Origin: Gentiana macrophylla
Taxonomy: Eukaryota; Streptophyta; Magnoliopsida; Gentianales; Gentianaceae
Assembly: GCA_026214975.1 (NCBI GenBank)
Contig: JAOBSW010000159.1
Coordinates: 1 to 64,000 of the forward strand
Reading direction: 5' to 3'
Length of the DNA: 64,000 nt
The notes beneath the pieces were generated by a model that was not told where the DNA came from, did not search any database, and was given only the letters and a program-made list of their open reading frames with translations. Of this stretch, positions 1 to 11,080 are shown piece by piece; positions within the stretch are counted from its first letter, which is position 1; each line of letters starts with the position of its first letter. The position numbers and the translations under genes were made by a program.

Positions 1-516
1 CAAGTTGAAACCTACTTCACAAAAACAAAACAAAAACATTAAAAATATGGAGAAAAAAAGAAAAATAAAGCAATTTTACCTCGAAATTATGTCATTGTTC
101 CCTACATGTGCTTTTCGTAAAAATAGCGCCAACTTAATCACACCGCCTTCGGCTTCCCCATCTCAGATTTCGCCACATCACCTTCCGTAAACGGTCCTCG
201 CATCACAAATACAACCGACACACGCTTTGGTGCTTCTTACAATTTTAATTGCAACATGTTGTTTTTTCACCGCAAGACTCATTTTCTCTACAAATAACAT
301 TGTTCATTTTTTTTTATTTCACCAACATTGACATCAAAGTCATAATACCTAACAAATATATGCATAATTCCTTAAGGAAAAAAAGATCCAGACTTCAAGG
401 TAAACCTTTGAAGAATCATACCATGTCAAGCATTACAAAATTGTTCAATCTATTCAATACATCTGTAAGAGAAACAAAACAAAAATACAGATTCAGTGAA
501 TCAATAATTCATTCCT
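1..516. other. No gene seen (AT-rich)
   Basis: This stretch is AT-rich. Its short open frames have no domain, no codon bias and no recognisable similarity. It may be the interior of the minus-strand Helitron whose 5' end lies at 779, since such an element would run leftwards out of the window, but nothing in the sequence proves that. Confidence 0.5.
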
Positions 517-623
517 ATTTAATTTTCCTTTCATAGGTTTTTCTTAAAATGATTGAGCGGGTCAATCGGGTATTTGGGTTAAATCCCTTCCTGCACATGT
601 GAGTTATACAATATACATGCATG

Positions 624-659
<36 letters not shown>

Positions 660-779
660 AGTGGTTTTTTTAGCACATGTGAGTTATTTAATTTTCCTTT
701 CATAGGTTTTTTTTAAGATGATGGAGCGGGTCAATCGGGTATTTGGGTTAAATCCCTTCCTCTATATATTATATATAGA
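517..779 (-). mobile_element. Helitron 5' terminal region, partly duplicated
   Basis: Read on the minus strand, a TC-start typical of Helitron 5' ends (TCTATATATAATATATAG) begins at 779 and is preceded by A. It is followed by a segment with the words GACCCGCTCC and ACCCGATTGA. The same segment occurs again at about 529-600, and a third relative ends at 58493. The two local copies (about 517-613 and 684-762) are a partial tandem duplication separated by a long T tract. The 3' end of the element (hairpin plus CTRR) would lie left of the window. Family assignment rests on the terminal sequence only, as no Rep/helicase coding is visible. Confidence 0.5.
627..658. repeat. Poly-T tract
   Basis: About 32 consecutive T residues lie between the two duplicated Helitron-end segments. 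The minus-strand open frame across it is only poly-lysine. Confidence 0.9.
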
Positions 780-1077
780 TATATATATCCACAAAATACT
801 TAACTCCATAAAGGAAGTAAAGAATAATAATATTTCGTTTTCGCAAAATAACACATCTGCCATTTCTCGGAAATCTGAATAATACATATATAGAATCAGA
901 ATATTATTTGACAGTTCTTTTTTTAATCTAATTTTTTTTTAACTTGGGTGGGAAAGAAAGCGGAAGGCCTATGGAAACAATAAGAACGGTTTTTTTGTGT
1001 TCGAATTTCGGACATACATTCCTGAAAAATTTAAGTATAAACTCTTAAATCAGACGAATGTGCGTCCTCCTATATCA

Positions 1078-1130
1078 TTATTATTATTATTATTGTTATT
1101 GTTAATTTATTGTTATTGTTATTATTTGCA
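1078..1130. repeat. ATT-rich simple repeat
   Basis: Low-complexity repeat of ATT and TTATTG units with no coding potential. Confidence 0.8.
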
Positions 1131-1257
1131 TAGTGACATGAGGAAATTTTTTTTTTTTTTGAATTGGATTGTTTAATGAAACTACTCAAAATTAAATATG
1201 GAATCACATTTTTTTGCCATAAAACACACACATCCAATCTTTCAAAAAAGTATTATA

Positions 1258-1530
1258 CTACCTCCGTCCCAAAATATAAGTCACTCTATCTTGTTTTGAT
1301 TCTCTTAAATTATAAGTCATTCTACATTACCAATGAAGCATTTATTACTATTTTTACTATCTTACCCGTAATTTATTAACAATCCATCTACTTTTCAACA
1401 CATTATAATCATTTCATTAATGATAGTCAAAGATATTTTAGTCCTTTCTACTTAAAATTTATGTCATTCAACCACTTTCTTAATTTGTGTGAAAACACTC
1501 AGAACGACTTATATTTTGGAACGGAGGTAG
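1258..1530. mobile_element. Stowaway-type MITE (Tc1/mariner)
   Basis: The element starts with CTACCTCCGTCCC and ends with its inverted complement. The inverted repeats match over about 25 bp with one mismatch and continue with the sequence AAAATATAAGTC. It is flanked by TA on both sides (1256-1257 and 1531-1532), the target duplication expected of mariner-like elements. The length of 273 bp and the AT-rich, non-coding interior fit a Stowaway MITE. It would need a transposase supplied in trans. Confidence 0.9.
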
Positions 1531-1690
1531 TAGTTTAGATTCGACTTGTGTATGATGTATTGTTATAATCAACTATTTCAAGCGTAATTTGATTCGGAAA
1601 TGAACGTGAAACAATAGGTACCCCATTCATACAAAAAACGAAAGGTTACGAGCGCTAAACAATAAATTATGCTAATAATAGCGTATTCCA

Positions 1691-2145
1691 ATGGCGTCTT
1701 CGAACTTCGTCGCCAATTTTATCGAATCATCTATAGGGCATCATCATATGGCACAAGGAGCACCATCGTTATACAATCAACAACAAACACAATTAAATAT
1801 ATTTGAACCAGTATATCTAATTATAATAAATTTTTCCTTTTCTTTTTAATTTTTAGGAGAATTTCTCATTTTTTAGTTAATTGTATGTGCATTTGTCAGA
1901 CCGGTTATAATTTGATTGTTTGTTATACTACCCGACATAAAGTTTTGTTTTCTTTCTTGACTTTTTTTTCTTCCAATTAGTTTTCAATTGCATCACATCT
2001 TTCATGTGTCACTACACAACGTTTGAACTTTACTCCTGAAGATAGGTCGGAAATCGAAGATTGGAACGCCGAAGAAGATGAAGTTGAGACCGGGGGTAGC
2101 AAGGAAGATGGTAGAGAACAAACGAGGTTGTTAAGTCAACATTAA
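1691..2145 (+). CDS. Candidate two-exon small gene, unrecognised
   Basis: I do not recognise the product. Exon 1 (1691-1810) begins with ATG and encodes 40 residues starting MASSNFVANF, rich in His and Gln. A GT follows at 1811, and a strong acceptor (pyrimidine tract ending CCAATTAG) ends at 1980, giving a 170-bp AT-rich intron. Exon 2 (1981-2145) continues in the same phase for 54 codons, with an acidic stretch (EIEDWNAEEDEVE), and stops with TAA. The joined product would be 94 residues. Support is only the in-phase splice sites and the coding-like composition of exon 2. It could be the remnant of a longer gene or chance. Confidence 0.25.
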
Positions 2146-2410
2146 ACCCTAAGGCAAAAGAATGACTTTCCCTTCATCATCTGTGGAGGATAGTAAAGAA
2201 AATCAGAATGTGTACGGAAACATAAAGTCTCTGAACTGCTTTTTTTATTGAATTGATCAAATATTACCTTGCGCTTCTCCTTTATATAGGAGATAAATGT
2301 GATAGCAATCAAATTCAAAATAACTAAACTTAAGGATAAATATTTATTTAAATAAAAAAATTAAGATAAATAATATTCATTTATTCCAACTAAATCCATT
2401 CTAATTTTCT
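2146..2410. other. No gene; possible retroelement remnant
   Basis: AT-rich, non-coding stretch containing CTCCTTTATATAGGAG. It continues beyond the Tekay element at 11081, so the element inserted into this sequence. The composition resembles a decayed LTR on the minus strand, but I cannot assign a family. Confidence 0.3.
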
Positions 2411-2415
2411 ATTGA

Positions 2416-4468
2416 TGTAATATCCTGATTTTTCTAAAAGGGCATCCTTGTCTTTTCACGAAAAATCTGAATGTTTGGTTTGTTTTTAAAGGATTAAAAG
2501 AAAAAGGGAAAATAAAAGGAAAAGGATTAATTGGATTTAATTAATAAGGAATAATTAGATTTAATTGGGATTATAAAAGGAAAACTAATCCAAAATTAAC
2601 CTAGTTGTTGTTTTACGTAAAATAATCTGAAGAGAGGCGCAAGTTTGGAGAAAAAAGAAGAGGAGAGACTTTTGAAATTCGAGGCTAATCCATTGATCAA
2701 AATCGCTGACATCTCAAGAGAGAAAGGGTCACCGCGAGAAGAAGATTGTTTTGATATCAACAATCCCTAAATCCGTGAACGTAAGTTTTCCCCTCATCGT
2801 TCTTGATACTAGGGTTTATTCATCATCGTTGTTAAGCTACATATTATGAGTTTAAACATCATAGTGATCGTCTTTGGATTGATCGTTTATAGGTTTGGAG
2901 TTAAAGTTTAAACTTTTGACGGGTTGAAGCTTTGGATCGTTGTACCACGCAAATTAAGGTAACGTGGTGTTCTTATCGTATGATTAAGGTGTCATAAAGT
3001 TATAGAGCAATTTGTAAGTTTATTTTCATGGTTTTGAATCTGTTTTGGTTGGAGTTTGGGTTGGAAATCGCGATTACGCAGTTGCAGATTTTAGGTAAAT
3101 CCAGGCAAGCAGCGTCTGCCTGAGGCGGACGGGGCGTTCTGATAGCGGCAACTCAAGCGGGCGTTTGGGTGTTTGGACGGGCGTTTGAGGGTCCGATTTT
3201 GATCTGAGATGTGGCTGAATTTCTCGGACGGGTGTTTGAAGTGCTGTGGGCCGCTCGTTCAAAGCGACAGGCGTTCTTGGGAGTCAAGCAGGCGTTTGAC
3301 TGTTTATTCCGTTTTTTTCTTGTTTTTGTGTCGGCTTGGTTTGAGGCTTTATAATCATGTTTCTTGCTTAACCTTATGTGACAAAGCCCTGAATTAGCTT
3401 TTGATGCGTTTAGTTTCGGCACCATATGGATTCCCTAAAAAGATGAAGTGTGGCACCGTTGAAAGCTTTTGATTTGCCTTGTGCTTTGATAAGCTAGGGT
3501 TTATCGATGTCTGTGTATGTGCTAGGTTTTGTTAGAGTCTAGTGGTCTTAAGAAGAGGGAGTAGACTGATAGGTGAGCCTTTTATGTGAATCAACTTAGG
3601 TGGCTAGTTAAACATCTAATCAAACGAATGTGCTAGATTAAAAATCTTAAACATCATGCAATGCTTGGTAAGGCATAGTACAATATCGCGAAGTGTTCTC
3701 TGACCAGACAATGTAGATTGTACCCACGCCGGTCAATCGGTTGGCTAGATAAAGCGTCTGGTGCACTCTTCCGGTCATCACACTATCGGGACTCCGATAT
3801 TCCCAGGGCAACTAGAGCGTGTCTCTAAGTAGGTTGCACCCAGTTGTCCTAGTACATCCTATTACTAGGCGTAGTGCCCTTGTTATTCATGATGTAACAA
3901 ACTTGAGATAAGCTAGACAACTTTGGAACCTCATGTTATGCTATGAACATAATATGATAGTTAGCTAGGGTTAATAATGGAATGAATTAATAAAAGACGG
4001 CGTTGCTTTTATTTCGTTATGAGACCGACATTGTACGATCTTCTACGCGTTACTAAGTACCTATGTACTTACCCTGTTACTTTGTGTTTGTCTTTCTCTT
4101 TCCCCAAAGAAGATGAACAGGTTGCTAGTGTAGATGAGTTCTTTGATGAGGACGTGTGAGATGGAGCTCTTGAAGGCTTAGTTCTTTTAGTTTTGATTCT
4201 TTCAATAATGTTGTTGATTTAGTTTCAAACAATGTTATCTTTCTTTTGGATTTAATGTTGGATGTTTAGTATTCTTTATTGGATTTAGTTTTACAGTATT
4301 GAAAACCGTGTGTTCGATCTTTTGTTTTTCCCGAGTCGTTTTATCTTCCGCGTCGTTTTAGTTACGATGTATGGCGTAAGGCTTACATATATTATTGAAT
4401 TTTTATTTGATAATATTTGTGCGGCGCTCTTTCGGATATGGACTCGGTGCCGGGAGCGGGCGTTCTGA
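2416..4468 (+). repeat. 5' LTR of the Tekay-like element
   Basis: Starts TGTAATATCCTGATTTTTC and aligns throughout with 9078-11075. It contains about 60 bp (around 2905-2965) that the 3' LTR lacks. The last bases are degraded: the 3' LTR ends GGGGCGTTACA, whereas here the end reads GGGCGTTCTGA, so the exact boundary is uncertain by a few bases. Confidence 0.9.
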
Positions 4469-4469
4469 T

Positions 4470-4487
4470 TGGTATCGAGAGAGAAAG
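4470..4487 (+). other. Primer binding site, degraded iMet type
   Basis: Immediately after the LTR lies TTGGTATCGAGAGAG, close to the consensus TGGTATCAGAGC that is complementary to the 3' end of initiator methionine tRNA. The position, one or two bases after the LTR, supports the assignment. Confidence 0.7.
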
Positions 4488-4681
4488 GTTTTCCTTCTTT
4501 GTGTAGGACTTGATTTCTTCTTTAATATATGTTTTAGAGCTTTAGTAACCCCTCTCTATTCTTGGTTACGGTTTAGTATCCCACACCCCATCCACCTCGG
4601 CGGCTTGATTATGGGTTATCCTGCGGGTCCGCGGCTCGAGAATGCCCCACCGGTTCGGCGACCCGATCTGGCATAATCAGT

Positions 4682-5585
4682 TTGGAGATTCTGACGAGGC
4701 AAGTGGATTGGTATGATAAGATGAAGAAGAACATGGTGCCAGAATTCTTTGGAAATGTTGAGCCAGCAGCAGCAGATTTGTGGATTCATGGGTTTGAAAG
4801 GACGTGCAGAAATATGAAAGCTCCAGAATCTGAATGGGCTCATTTAGCAATATCCTTGTTGGAGGGAAATGCAGAAAGCTGGATTGAAGCTTATGAGCAG
4901 GTTAATCCGAGGATCACAGATTGGGCAGTGTTTAAGGATCTGTTCTACAAAGAATACTTTCCTTGAACGGCATAGAATGCATAGGCTAATGAATTTCTTA
5001 GTTTGAAACAAGGGAGATACACTACAGTGACTCAGTACTCCCAGAAAGTTCATGAGTTAGGAAGATTCTACCCTGAAATCATGAGAAGCGAGGAGAAAAA
5101 GATTGACAAGTTCATGGAAGGATTGTCACATGAAGTGGCAAAGGGCATGCTAGGAGATAGACCCACTAGCATGGCAAGCGTCATGGATAGAGCTTTGATT
5201 GCGGAAATATTTGCCAGTAGACAGACGGTTGTAGTTGGGGATAAGAGGTCTTTCTCGAATTATCAAGGAAGTAACAGAGGAGCACCGTAGCAGAATGTTA
5301 AGAGGATAGGAAATCCGGCCATGAAGAGTTCAGCAAGTGGAACGCCATCGGTTTGTGCTAAGTGTAACAAGATGCATACATGAGAGTGCATGGCAGGTAG
5401 TTTGAGTTGTTTCCACAGTGGAGAAGTGGGACATTACTCGAGGGCGTGTCCTAAGAAGCTCTCTCAAGGTAATCAGGCAGGAGGACGAGGTAACCAGCAG
5501 GGTAATCGTGCTATGGGCAGCAGACCAGTTCGTGTCTTTGTTGCGGATGCAGAACCGGAAGAGTTAGATGACCTTATGGTGACAG
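4682..5585 (+). pseudogene. Tekay gag (broken)
   Basis: Encodes the capsid-like Gag of a Ty3/gypsy element, which packages element RNA. The retrotransposon gag core is seen at the start (words WIHGFERT, ESWIEAYE) and continues in the same frame through TQYSQKVHELGRFYPE. Near the end are two knuckle-like clusters: CAKCNKMHT with EC, and CFHSGEVGHYSRAC. The latter has lost its second cysteine (Ser instead). The frame is constant but cut by nonsense codons near 4964, 4973, 4982, 5288 and 5381. It runs directly into the intron-like segment at 5586. Confidence 0.85.
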
Positions 5586-5680
5586 GTACTTTTCAGTGTT
5601 AGTGTTTATTATAAATATTTAATATGATATAGCGCGCATATGATATTACATATTTGTACTTAAATTGATTCACTTGTTAG
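5586..5680 (+). other. Intron-like 95-bp insertion in gag-protease
   Basis: The segment begins GT and ends TTGTTAG, is very AT-rich and contains in-frame stops. Removing exactly these 95 bases joins codons into the expected family sequence VTGTIIIDNLAVSALFDTG and restores the frame (95 is not a multiple of 3). The segment is bounded by a direct repeat GGTAC (5585-5589 and 5680-5684), which looks like a 5-bp target duplication. So it may be a small insertion whose duplicated target supplies the splice donor. Splicing is inferred, not shown. Confidence 0.55.
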
Positions 5681-6130
5681 GTACCATAATCATAGATAAT
5701 CTAGCAGTTTCAGCTCTGTTTGATACTGGACCTTCGGGGACGTTTGTTTCCTCTAAGATAGCTAAGAAGTTGAACCTACCTCTTAAGGAATTTGAGAGAC
5801 CTTTGAGTAGAACCACAACCCCTTGGGCATAGTTACTAGATGTGCTCAAGTCACACCTCAAGTTGATATTAGAGTTGGGACTTACAAGTGCCAGCATGCC
5901 TTGACAGTGTTGGATTTCTCAGAATTTGATGTTATCCTGGGTATGGACTGGTTGTCCAAGAAATACATCTACTTGGATTGTAGAAGTAAGAGGGTGACCT
6001 TTAAGCCCCCAGGAAAATCAGCTAAGACGTTTCAGGGTAACGTATACAAGCCTAGCAAGGGTCGTTATCCGATTATCTCAGCAGTTAAGGCCCTAAGAGC
6101 TTTGAAGAAGTGTTTCCAGGGTTTCATTGT
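5681..6130 (+). pseudogene. Tekay protease (broken)
   Basis: Aspartic protease that would process the polyprotein. The active-site motif is LFDTGPSGTF at about 5716-5745, with the family Ala/Ser replaced by Pro after the DTG. The C-terminal flap and core, [11 protein letters not shown], follow at about 5929-5961. A frameshift near 5820-5830 and a nonsense codon at 5830 separate the two halves. The order after gag and before reverse transcriptase is the normal gypsy arrangement. Confidence 0.85.
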
Positions 6131-7515
6131 TTATGCATTAGATAAGGAAAAGCATAGGCCCGAGTTAGGGGAGACTCGTGCAGTTAAGGACTTTCCTGAA
6201 GTTTTCCCGGAAGAATTGCCAGGACATATGCCTGATAGGGCCATAGAGTTTGTGATCGAATTGATTGCAGGAGCATCACCAGTGGCTAAAGCACCTTATA
6301 GGATGGCACCAGCGGAGTTGAAAGTGTTGAATACTCAACTTAAGGAGATGCTAGAGAAAAACATCATCCAGCCAAGTACATCACCGTGGGGAGCACCGGT
6401 CTTGTTTGTGAAGAAGAAAGATGGGAGTATGCGTTTGTGCATCGACTATAGAGAGTTGAATAAACTGACGATCAAGAATAAGTATCCCTTACCAAGGATT
6501 GATGATCTGTTCAGTCAGTTGCAAGGTAAGAAGGTGTTCTCTAAGATTGATCTTAGGTCCGGTTATCATCAGTTGAAGATCAAGGTGTCAGATATACCTA
6601 AGATAGCCTTCAGTACGAGATATGGACATTATGAGTTTTTGGTCATGCCGTTTGGACTCACTAATGCACCATCCAAGTTCATGGACTTGATACAAAGAGT
6701 TTTCATGCCTTATCTCGATAAGTTTGTGATAGTTTTCATAGATGATATCTTTGTATACTCTAAGGATGAGAAAGAGCATGAAGAACACCTAAGGATAGTT
6801 CTACAGACCTTAAAGGAGAACAAATTGTATGCCAAGTTTTCTAAGTGCGAGTTTTGGTTGCACCAGGTTAGTTTTCCTGGGCATATAATTTCTGGAGAAG
6901 GCATTAAGGTGGATCCAGCGAAGATAGAAGCCATTTCTAAGTGGCCTAGACCGACATGAGCAACAGAGATAAGAAGTTTCTTGGGTTTAGCTGGGTACTA
7001 TCGGAAGTTTGTGTAGGATTTCCCTAAGATAGCTACACCTTTCACGAGGCTCACTCAAAAGAATGTTAAGTATGAGTGGACCAATGAATGTGATGAAGCT
7101 TTTCAGACTTTGAAAGAAAAGTTGACCACAACACCTGTGTTAGCATTACCAGAAGTTTTTGATAACTATGATGTATATACAGATGCATTGGGTCAAGGTT
7201 TGGGTTGTGTTTTGATGCAATCAGGAAAGGTAATTGCTTATGCATCTAGGCAGTTAAAGGTGCATGAGAAGAATTACCCTACACACGACTTGGAGTTAGC
7301 AGCAGTGGTGTTTGCTCTGAAGCTTTCGAGACACTATTTGTATAGTGTCAAGGCGAGGATCTTCATGGATCATAAGAGTCTTAAGTTGTTCTTTACCCAG
7401 GAGAATCTGAACATGAGACAAAGAAGATGGTTGGAGTTCGTGAAAGATTACGACTTAGACATTCAATACCATCCGGGTAAAGTGAATGTTGTAGCTGATG
7501 CACTTAGCCGGAGAG
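6131..7515 (+). pseudogene. Tekay reverse transcriptase and RNase H (nonsense codons)
   Basis: Copies element RNA into DNA and degrades the template. Seen in order: the RT entry motif [18 protein letters not shown] (about 6410-6463), [10 protein letters not shown], the palm motif with FIDD (about 6734-6748; family form YxDD or FxDD) and FLGLAGYYRKF. RNase H follows with [16 protein letters not shown] and ends VADALSRR near 7512. The frame is uninterrupted except for TGA at 6957-6959 and TAG near 7013. The catalytic aspartates of the RT palm are kept. Confidence 0.93.
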
Positions 7516-8853
7516 CGGTTAATGCTATCACTACCTTGCAAGAAGTTGTGGATCAGTTGGATAGGATGCAGATTCAAGTGATTGAAAGGAAGGGTGAAGC
7601 TCAGAATTTGGCACCATGGATGGCATGGTCAGATTTGCTAGATGAGATTCGGGCTAAGAAAGATAAAGATACTGTGTTGATTGATTTGAAGCGAGTAGCT
7701 CAAGAGAAACCTACAGTGGGATATCAGTTGGACAAGAGCGGTCATCTTTGGTACGGAGACCGTTTGTGTGTGCCCAATGTGGATGGCCTAAGGGAGAAGG
7801 TTATGGATGAAGCTCATAAGATTGCTTTTGCGGTACATCCAAGAGCCACTAAGATGTGTAGAGATCTCAAGGAAAGATATTGGTGGCCTGGCATGAAGTT
7901 AGGGATCGCAGAGTTTGTGGCAAGATGGGATACATGCCAGAGAGTGAAAGCAGAACACAGAAGGCCAGGAGGTTTGTTGAAACCACGATGGATTTTATCA
8001 CCGGTTTGCCTAAGACTAAGGGCGGTCATGACATGATTTGGGTGATTGTGGATAGACTTACAAAATCAGCCCATTTCTTACCATGTAAAGTGGACATGCC
8101 TATAAAGAAGTTCGCTACTATGTATATCGACAATATTGTGAAGCTTCATGGTGTGCCTTTATCTATTGTATCCGACAGGGATAGCAGATTTATCAGTCGC
8201 TTCTGGAAGGGTTTGCAGAAAGCTTTTGGGACTAAGCGACTTGAATCTGACGTTTCATCCGTGAGACGGATGGGCAGTCAGAGAGGACAATTCAGACTCT
8301 CGAGGATATGCTTAGAGCTTGTGTTTTGGATGCCGGAGGATCATGGATAGATTACCTCAATTTGGCTGAGTTTGCTTACAACAATAGTTATCATGCAAGT
8401 TTGGTAATGCCACCTTTTGAGGCCTTGTACGGTATGAAGTGTAAAACTCCACTTTATTGGGATGAAGTGGGAGAGAAGCACATTACAGGGCCGGAGATGG
8501 TTCAGCAAGCCAATGAGAAGATCGAGGTGATAAGGAAGAATCTGAAAGCCGCTCAAGATCGTCAGAAGAGTTGGGCCGATGTTAGAAGAAGACCACTAGA
8601 GTTTGAGGTCGGGGATAGAGTTTACCACCGAGCATCTCCAATGAAGGGTGTCAAGAGGTTCGGACAGAAAGGAAAGCTAAGTCCAAGGTATGTAGGACCT
8701 TTTGATGTCGTCGAAAGAGTTGGGAAGTTGGCTTATAGACTTCGGTTACCAGAGTCGATGTCTAGAGTCCACAATGTTTTCCATGTATCGATGCTTAGGA
8801 AGTGTGTATCTAAAGTGGACGTGGAATTTGAGATTGATCCGGAAGTGTTGTAA
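7516..8853 (+). pseudogene. Tekay integrase (frameshifted, internally deleted)
   Basis: Inserts the DNA copy into the genome. The zinc-binding part is at about 7810-7940: the two histidines are present ([10 protein letters not shown]), but the first cysteine of the CxxC pair is Trp (WDTCQRVK). The segment normally linking it to the core is missing near 7984, about a dozen codons. The core shows the first Asp in [14 protein letters not shown], the second in SDRDSRF, then a frameshift around 8240-8300 that breaks the third catalytic Glu region. The C-terminal GPY/F-like part (GKLSPRYVGPFDVV) ends at TAA 8851-8853. Confidence 0.9.
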
Positions 8854-9042
8854 GATAATCTTTCGTACGTGGAGAAGTTGATAAAGATTCTGGATAGAAA
8901 AGAGAAGATGATAAAGAGGCAAGTGATCCCGCTAGTATTAGTGCAATGGAGCAATCATGCACCGACTGAAGCCACTTAGGAAGTGGAAGCGGACATGTTC
9001 AACGAGTTCCCAGAGTTCCCTCATCTACCAGGTACGATATAG
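8854..9042 (+). pseudogene. Tekay pol C-terminal tail
   Basis: After the stop at 8851-8853, translation in the same frame still resembles the Tekay tail: IKILDRKEKMIKRQ, VLVQWSNHAPTEAT, a TAG, then EVEADMFNEFPEFPHL and a natural-looking stop at about 9040. In the family this tail is the remnant chromodomain-like region of the polyprotein end. Two nonsense codons are present. Confidence 0.75.
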
Positions 9043-9061
9043 TTTCGAGGACGAAACTCCT

Positions 9062-9077
9062 CTTAAGGGGGGATGAA
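9062..9077 (+). other. Polypurine tract of the Tekay-like element
   Basis: TTAAGGGGGGATGAA directly precedes the 3' LTR. The sequence before it (TTTCGAGGACGAAACTCC) is the usual lead-in of this lineage. It primes plus-strand DNA synthesis. Confidence 0.85.
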
Positions 9078-11075
9078 TGTATTATCCCGATTTTTCAAAA
9101 AGGGCATCCTTGTCTTTTCACGAAAAATCTGAATATTTGGTTTGTTTTTAAATGATTAAAAGAAAAAGGGAAAAGAAAAGGAAAAGGATTAATTGGATTT
9201 AATTAATAAGGAATAGTTAGATTTAATTTGGATTATAAAAGGAAAACTAATCCTAAATTAACCTAGTTGTTGTTTTACGTAAAATAATCTGAAGAAAGGC
9301 GCAAGTTTGGAGGAAAAAGAAGAGAAAGGACTTTTGAAATTTGAGGCAAATCCGTTGATCAAAATCGCAGACATCTCAAGAGAGAAAGGATCACCGCGAG
9401 AAGAGGATCGTTTTGATATCAACAATCCCTAAATCCATTAACGCAAGTTTTCCCCTCATCATTCTTGATACTAGGGTTTATTCATCATCGTTGTTAAGCT
9501 GCGTTTTCTGAGTTTAAACATCGTAGTGATCGTCTTTGGATTGATCATTTATAGGTTTGGAGTTAAAGGTAACGTGGTGTTCTTATCGTATGATTAAGGT
9601 GTCATAAAGTTATAGAGCAATTTGTATGATTATTTTCGTGGTTTTGAATATGTTTTGGTTGGAGTTTGGGTTGGATTTGGGTTGGAAATCGCGATTACGC
9701 AGTTGCAGATTTTCTGGGTAAATCCCAGGCAAACGAGCGTCTACACTAGGGCGGACGGGCTTTTGCGATGGCGGCAGCTCAAACTGGCGTTTGGGTGTTT
9801 GGACGGGCGTTTGAGGGTCTGATTTTGATACAGGATGTGGCTGAATTTCACGGACGGGCGTTTGGAGGTCTGTGGATGCTCGTTCAAGGCAGACGGGCGT
9901 TTGACCTGTTTATTCCGTTTTTCACGGTTTTTCGTGTCAGCTTGGTTTCAGGCATTATTATCATGTTTTACTGCTTAACCTTATGTGACAAATCCCTGAA
10001 TTAGCTTTTGATGCGTTTAGTTTCGGCACCATATGGATTCCCTAAAAAGATGAAGTGTGGGACTGTCGAAAGCTTTGGATTTGCCTTGTGCTTCGATAAG
10101 CTAGGGTTTATCAATGTCTGTGTATGTGCTAGGTTTTGTTAGAGTCTAGTGGTCTTAAGAAGAAGGAGTAGACTGATAGGTGAGCCTTTTATGTGAATCA
10201 ACTTAGGTGGCTAGTTAAACATCTAATCAAACATATGTGCTAGATTAATAATCTTAAACATCATGCAATGCTTGGTAAGGCATAGTACAATATCGCGATG
10301 TGTTCTCGACCGAGACAAAGTAAGCTGTACCACGCCGGTCAATCGATTGGCTAGATAAAGCGTCTGGTGCACTCTGCCGGTCATCACACTATCGGGACTC
10401 GAGATATTCCGGGGCTACTAGGCGTGTCTCTAAGTAGGTTGCACCAGATTGTCTAGTAAATCCTATTACTAGGCGTAGTGCCCTTTTTATTCATGATGTA
10501 ACAAACTTGAGCTAAGCTAGATAACTTTGGAACCTCATGTTATACTATGAACATAATGTGATAGTTAGCTAGGGTTAATAACGGAATGAATTAATAAAAG
10601 ACGGCGCTGCTTTTATTTCGTTATGAGACTGACGTTGTACGATCTTCTACGCGTTACTAAGTACCTATGTACTTACCCCGTTACTTTGTGTTTGTCTTTC
10701 TCTTCCCCCAAAGAAGATGAGCAGGTTGCTAGTGTAGATGAGTTCTTTGATGAGGACTTGTGAGATGGAGCTCTTGAAGACTTAGTTCTTTTAGTTTTGA
10801 TTCTTTCAATAATGTTGTTGATTTAGTTTCAAACAATGTTATATTTCTTTTGGATTTAACGTTGGATGTTTACTATTCTTTATTGGATTTAGTTTTACAG
10901 CATTGAAAACCGTGTGTTCGATCTTTGTTTTTCACGAGTCGTTTTATCTTCCGCGTCGTTTTAGTTCTGATGTATGACGTAAGGCTTATATATATTATTG
11001 AATTTTTATTTGATAATATTTGTGCCGAGCGCTCTTTCCGGATAAGGACACGGTGTCCGGGAACGGGGCGTTACA
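9078..11075 (+). repeat. 3' LTR of the Tekay-like element
   Basis: Begins TGTATTATCCCGATTTTTC and ends GGGGCGTTACA (TG...CA). It aligns with 2416-4468 with scattered substitutions and lacks about 60 bp present there. Confidence 0.92.
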
Positions 11076-11080
11076 ATTTA

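Larger units (their letters stand above)
2416..11075 (+). mobile_element. Ty3/gypsy retrotransposon, Tekay/Del-like, decayed
   Basis: An 8.66-kb element with two LTRs, a primer site resembling the initiator-Met type, gag, protease, reverse transcriptase, RNase H, integrase and a polypurine tract in the Ty3/gypsy order. The integrase tail (GKLSPRYVGPFDVVERVG, then VHNVFHVSMLRK) is typical of the Tekay/Del lineage of plant chromoviruses. The flanking 5-mers are ATTGA (2411-2415) and ATTTA (11076-11080), a target duplication with one mismatch. Many nonsense codons, frameshifts and a deletion in integrase show it is inactive. The LTRs differ by point changes and a roughly 60-bp length difference, so this is an old insertion. 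Confidence 0.93.

Noticed and set aside
515..703. Minus-strand open frame with a run of lysines
   Set aside because: It is the translation of the poly-T tract and duplicated Helitron end; no coding signal.
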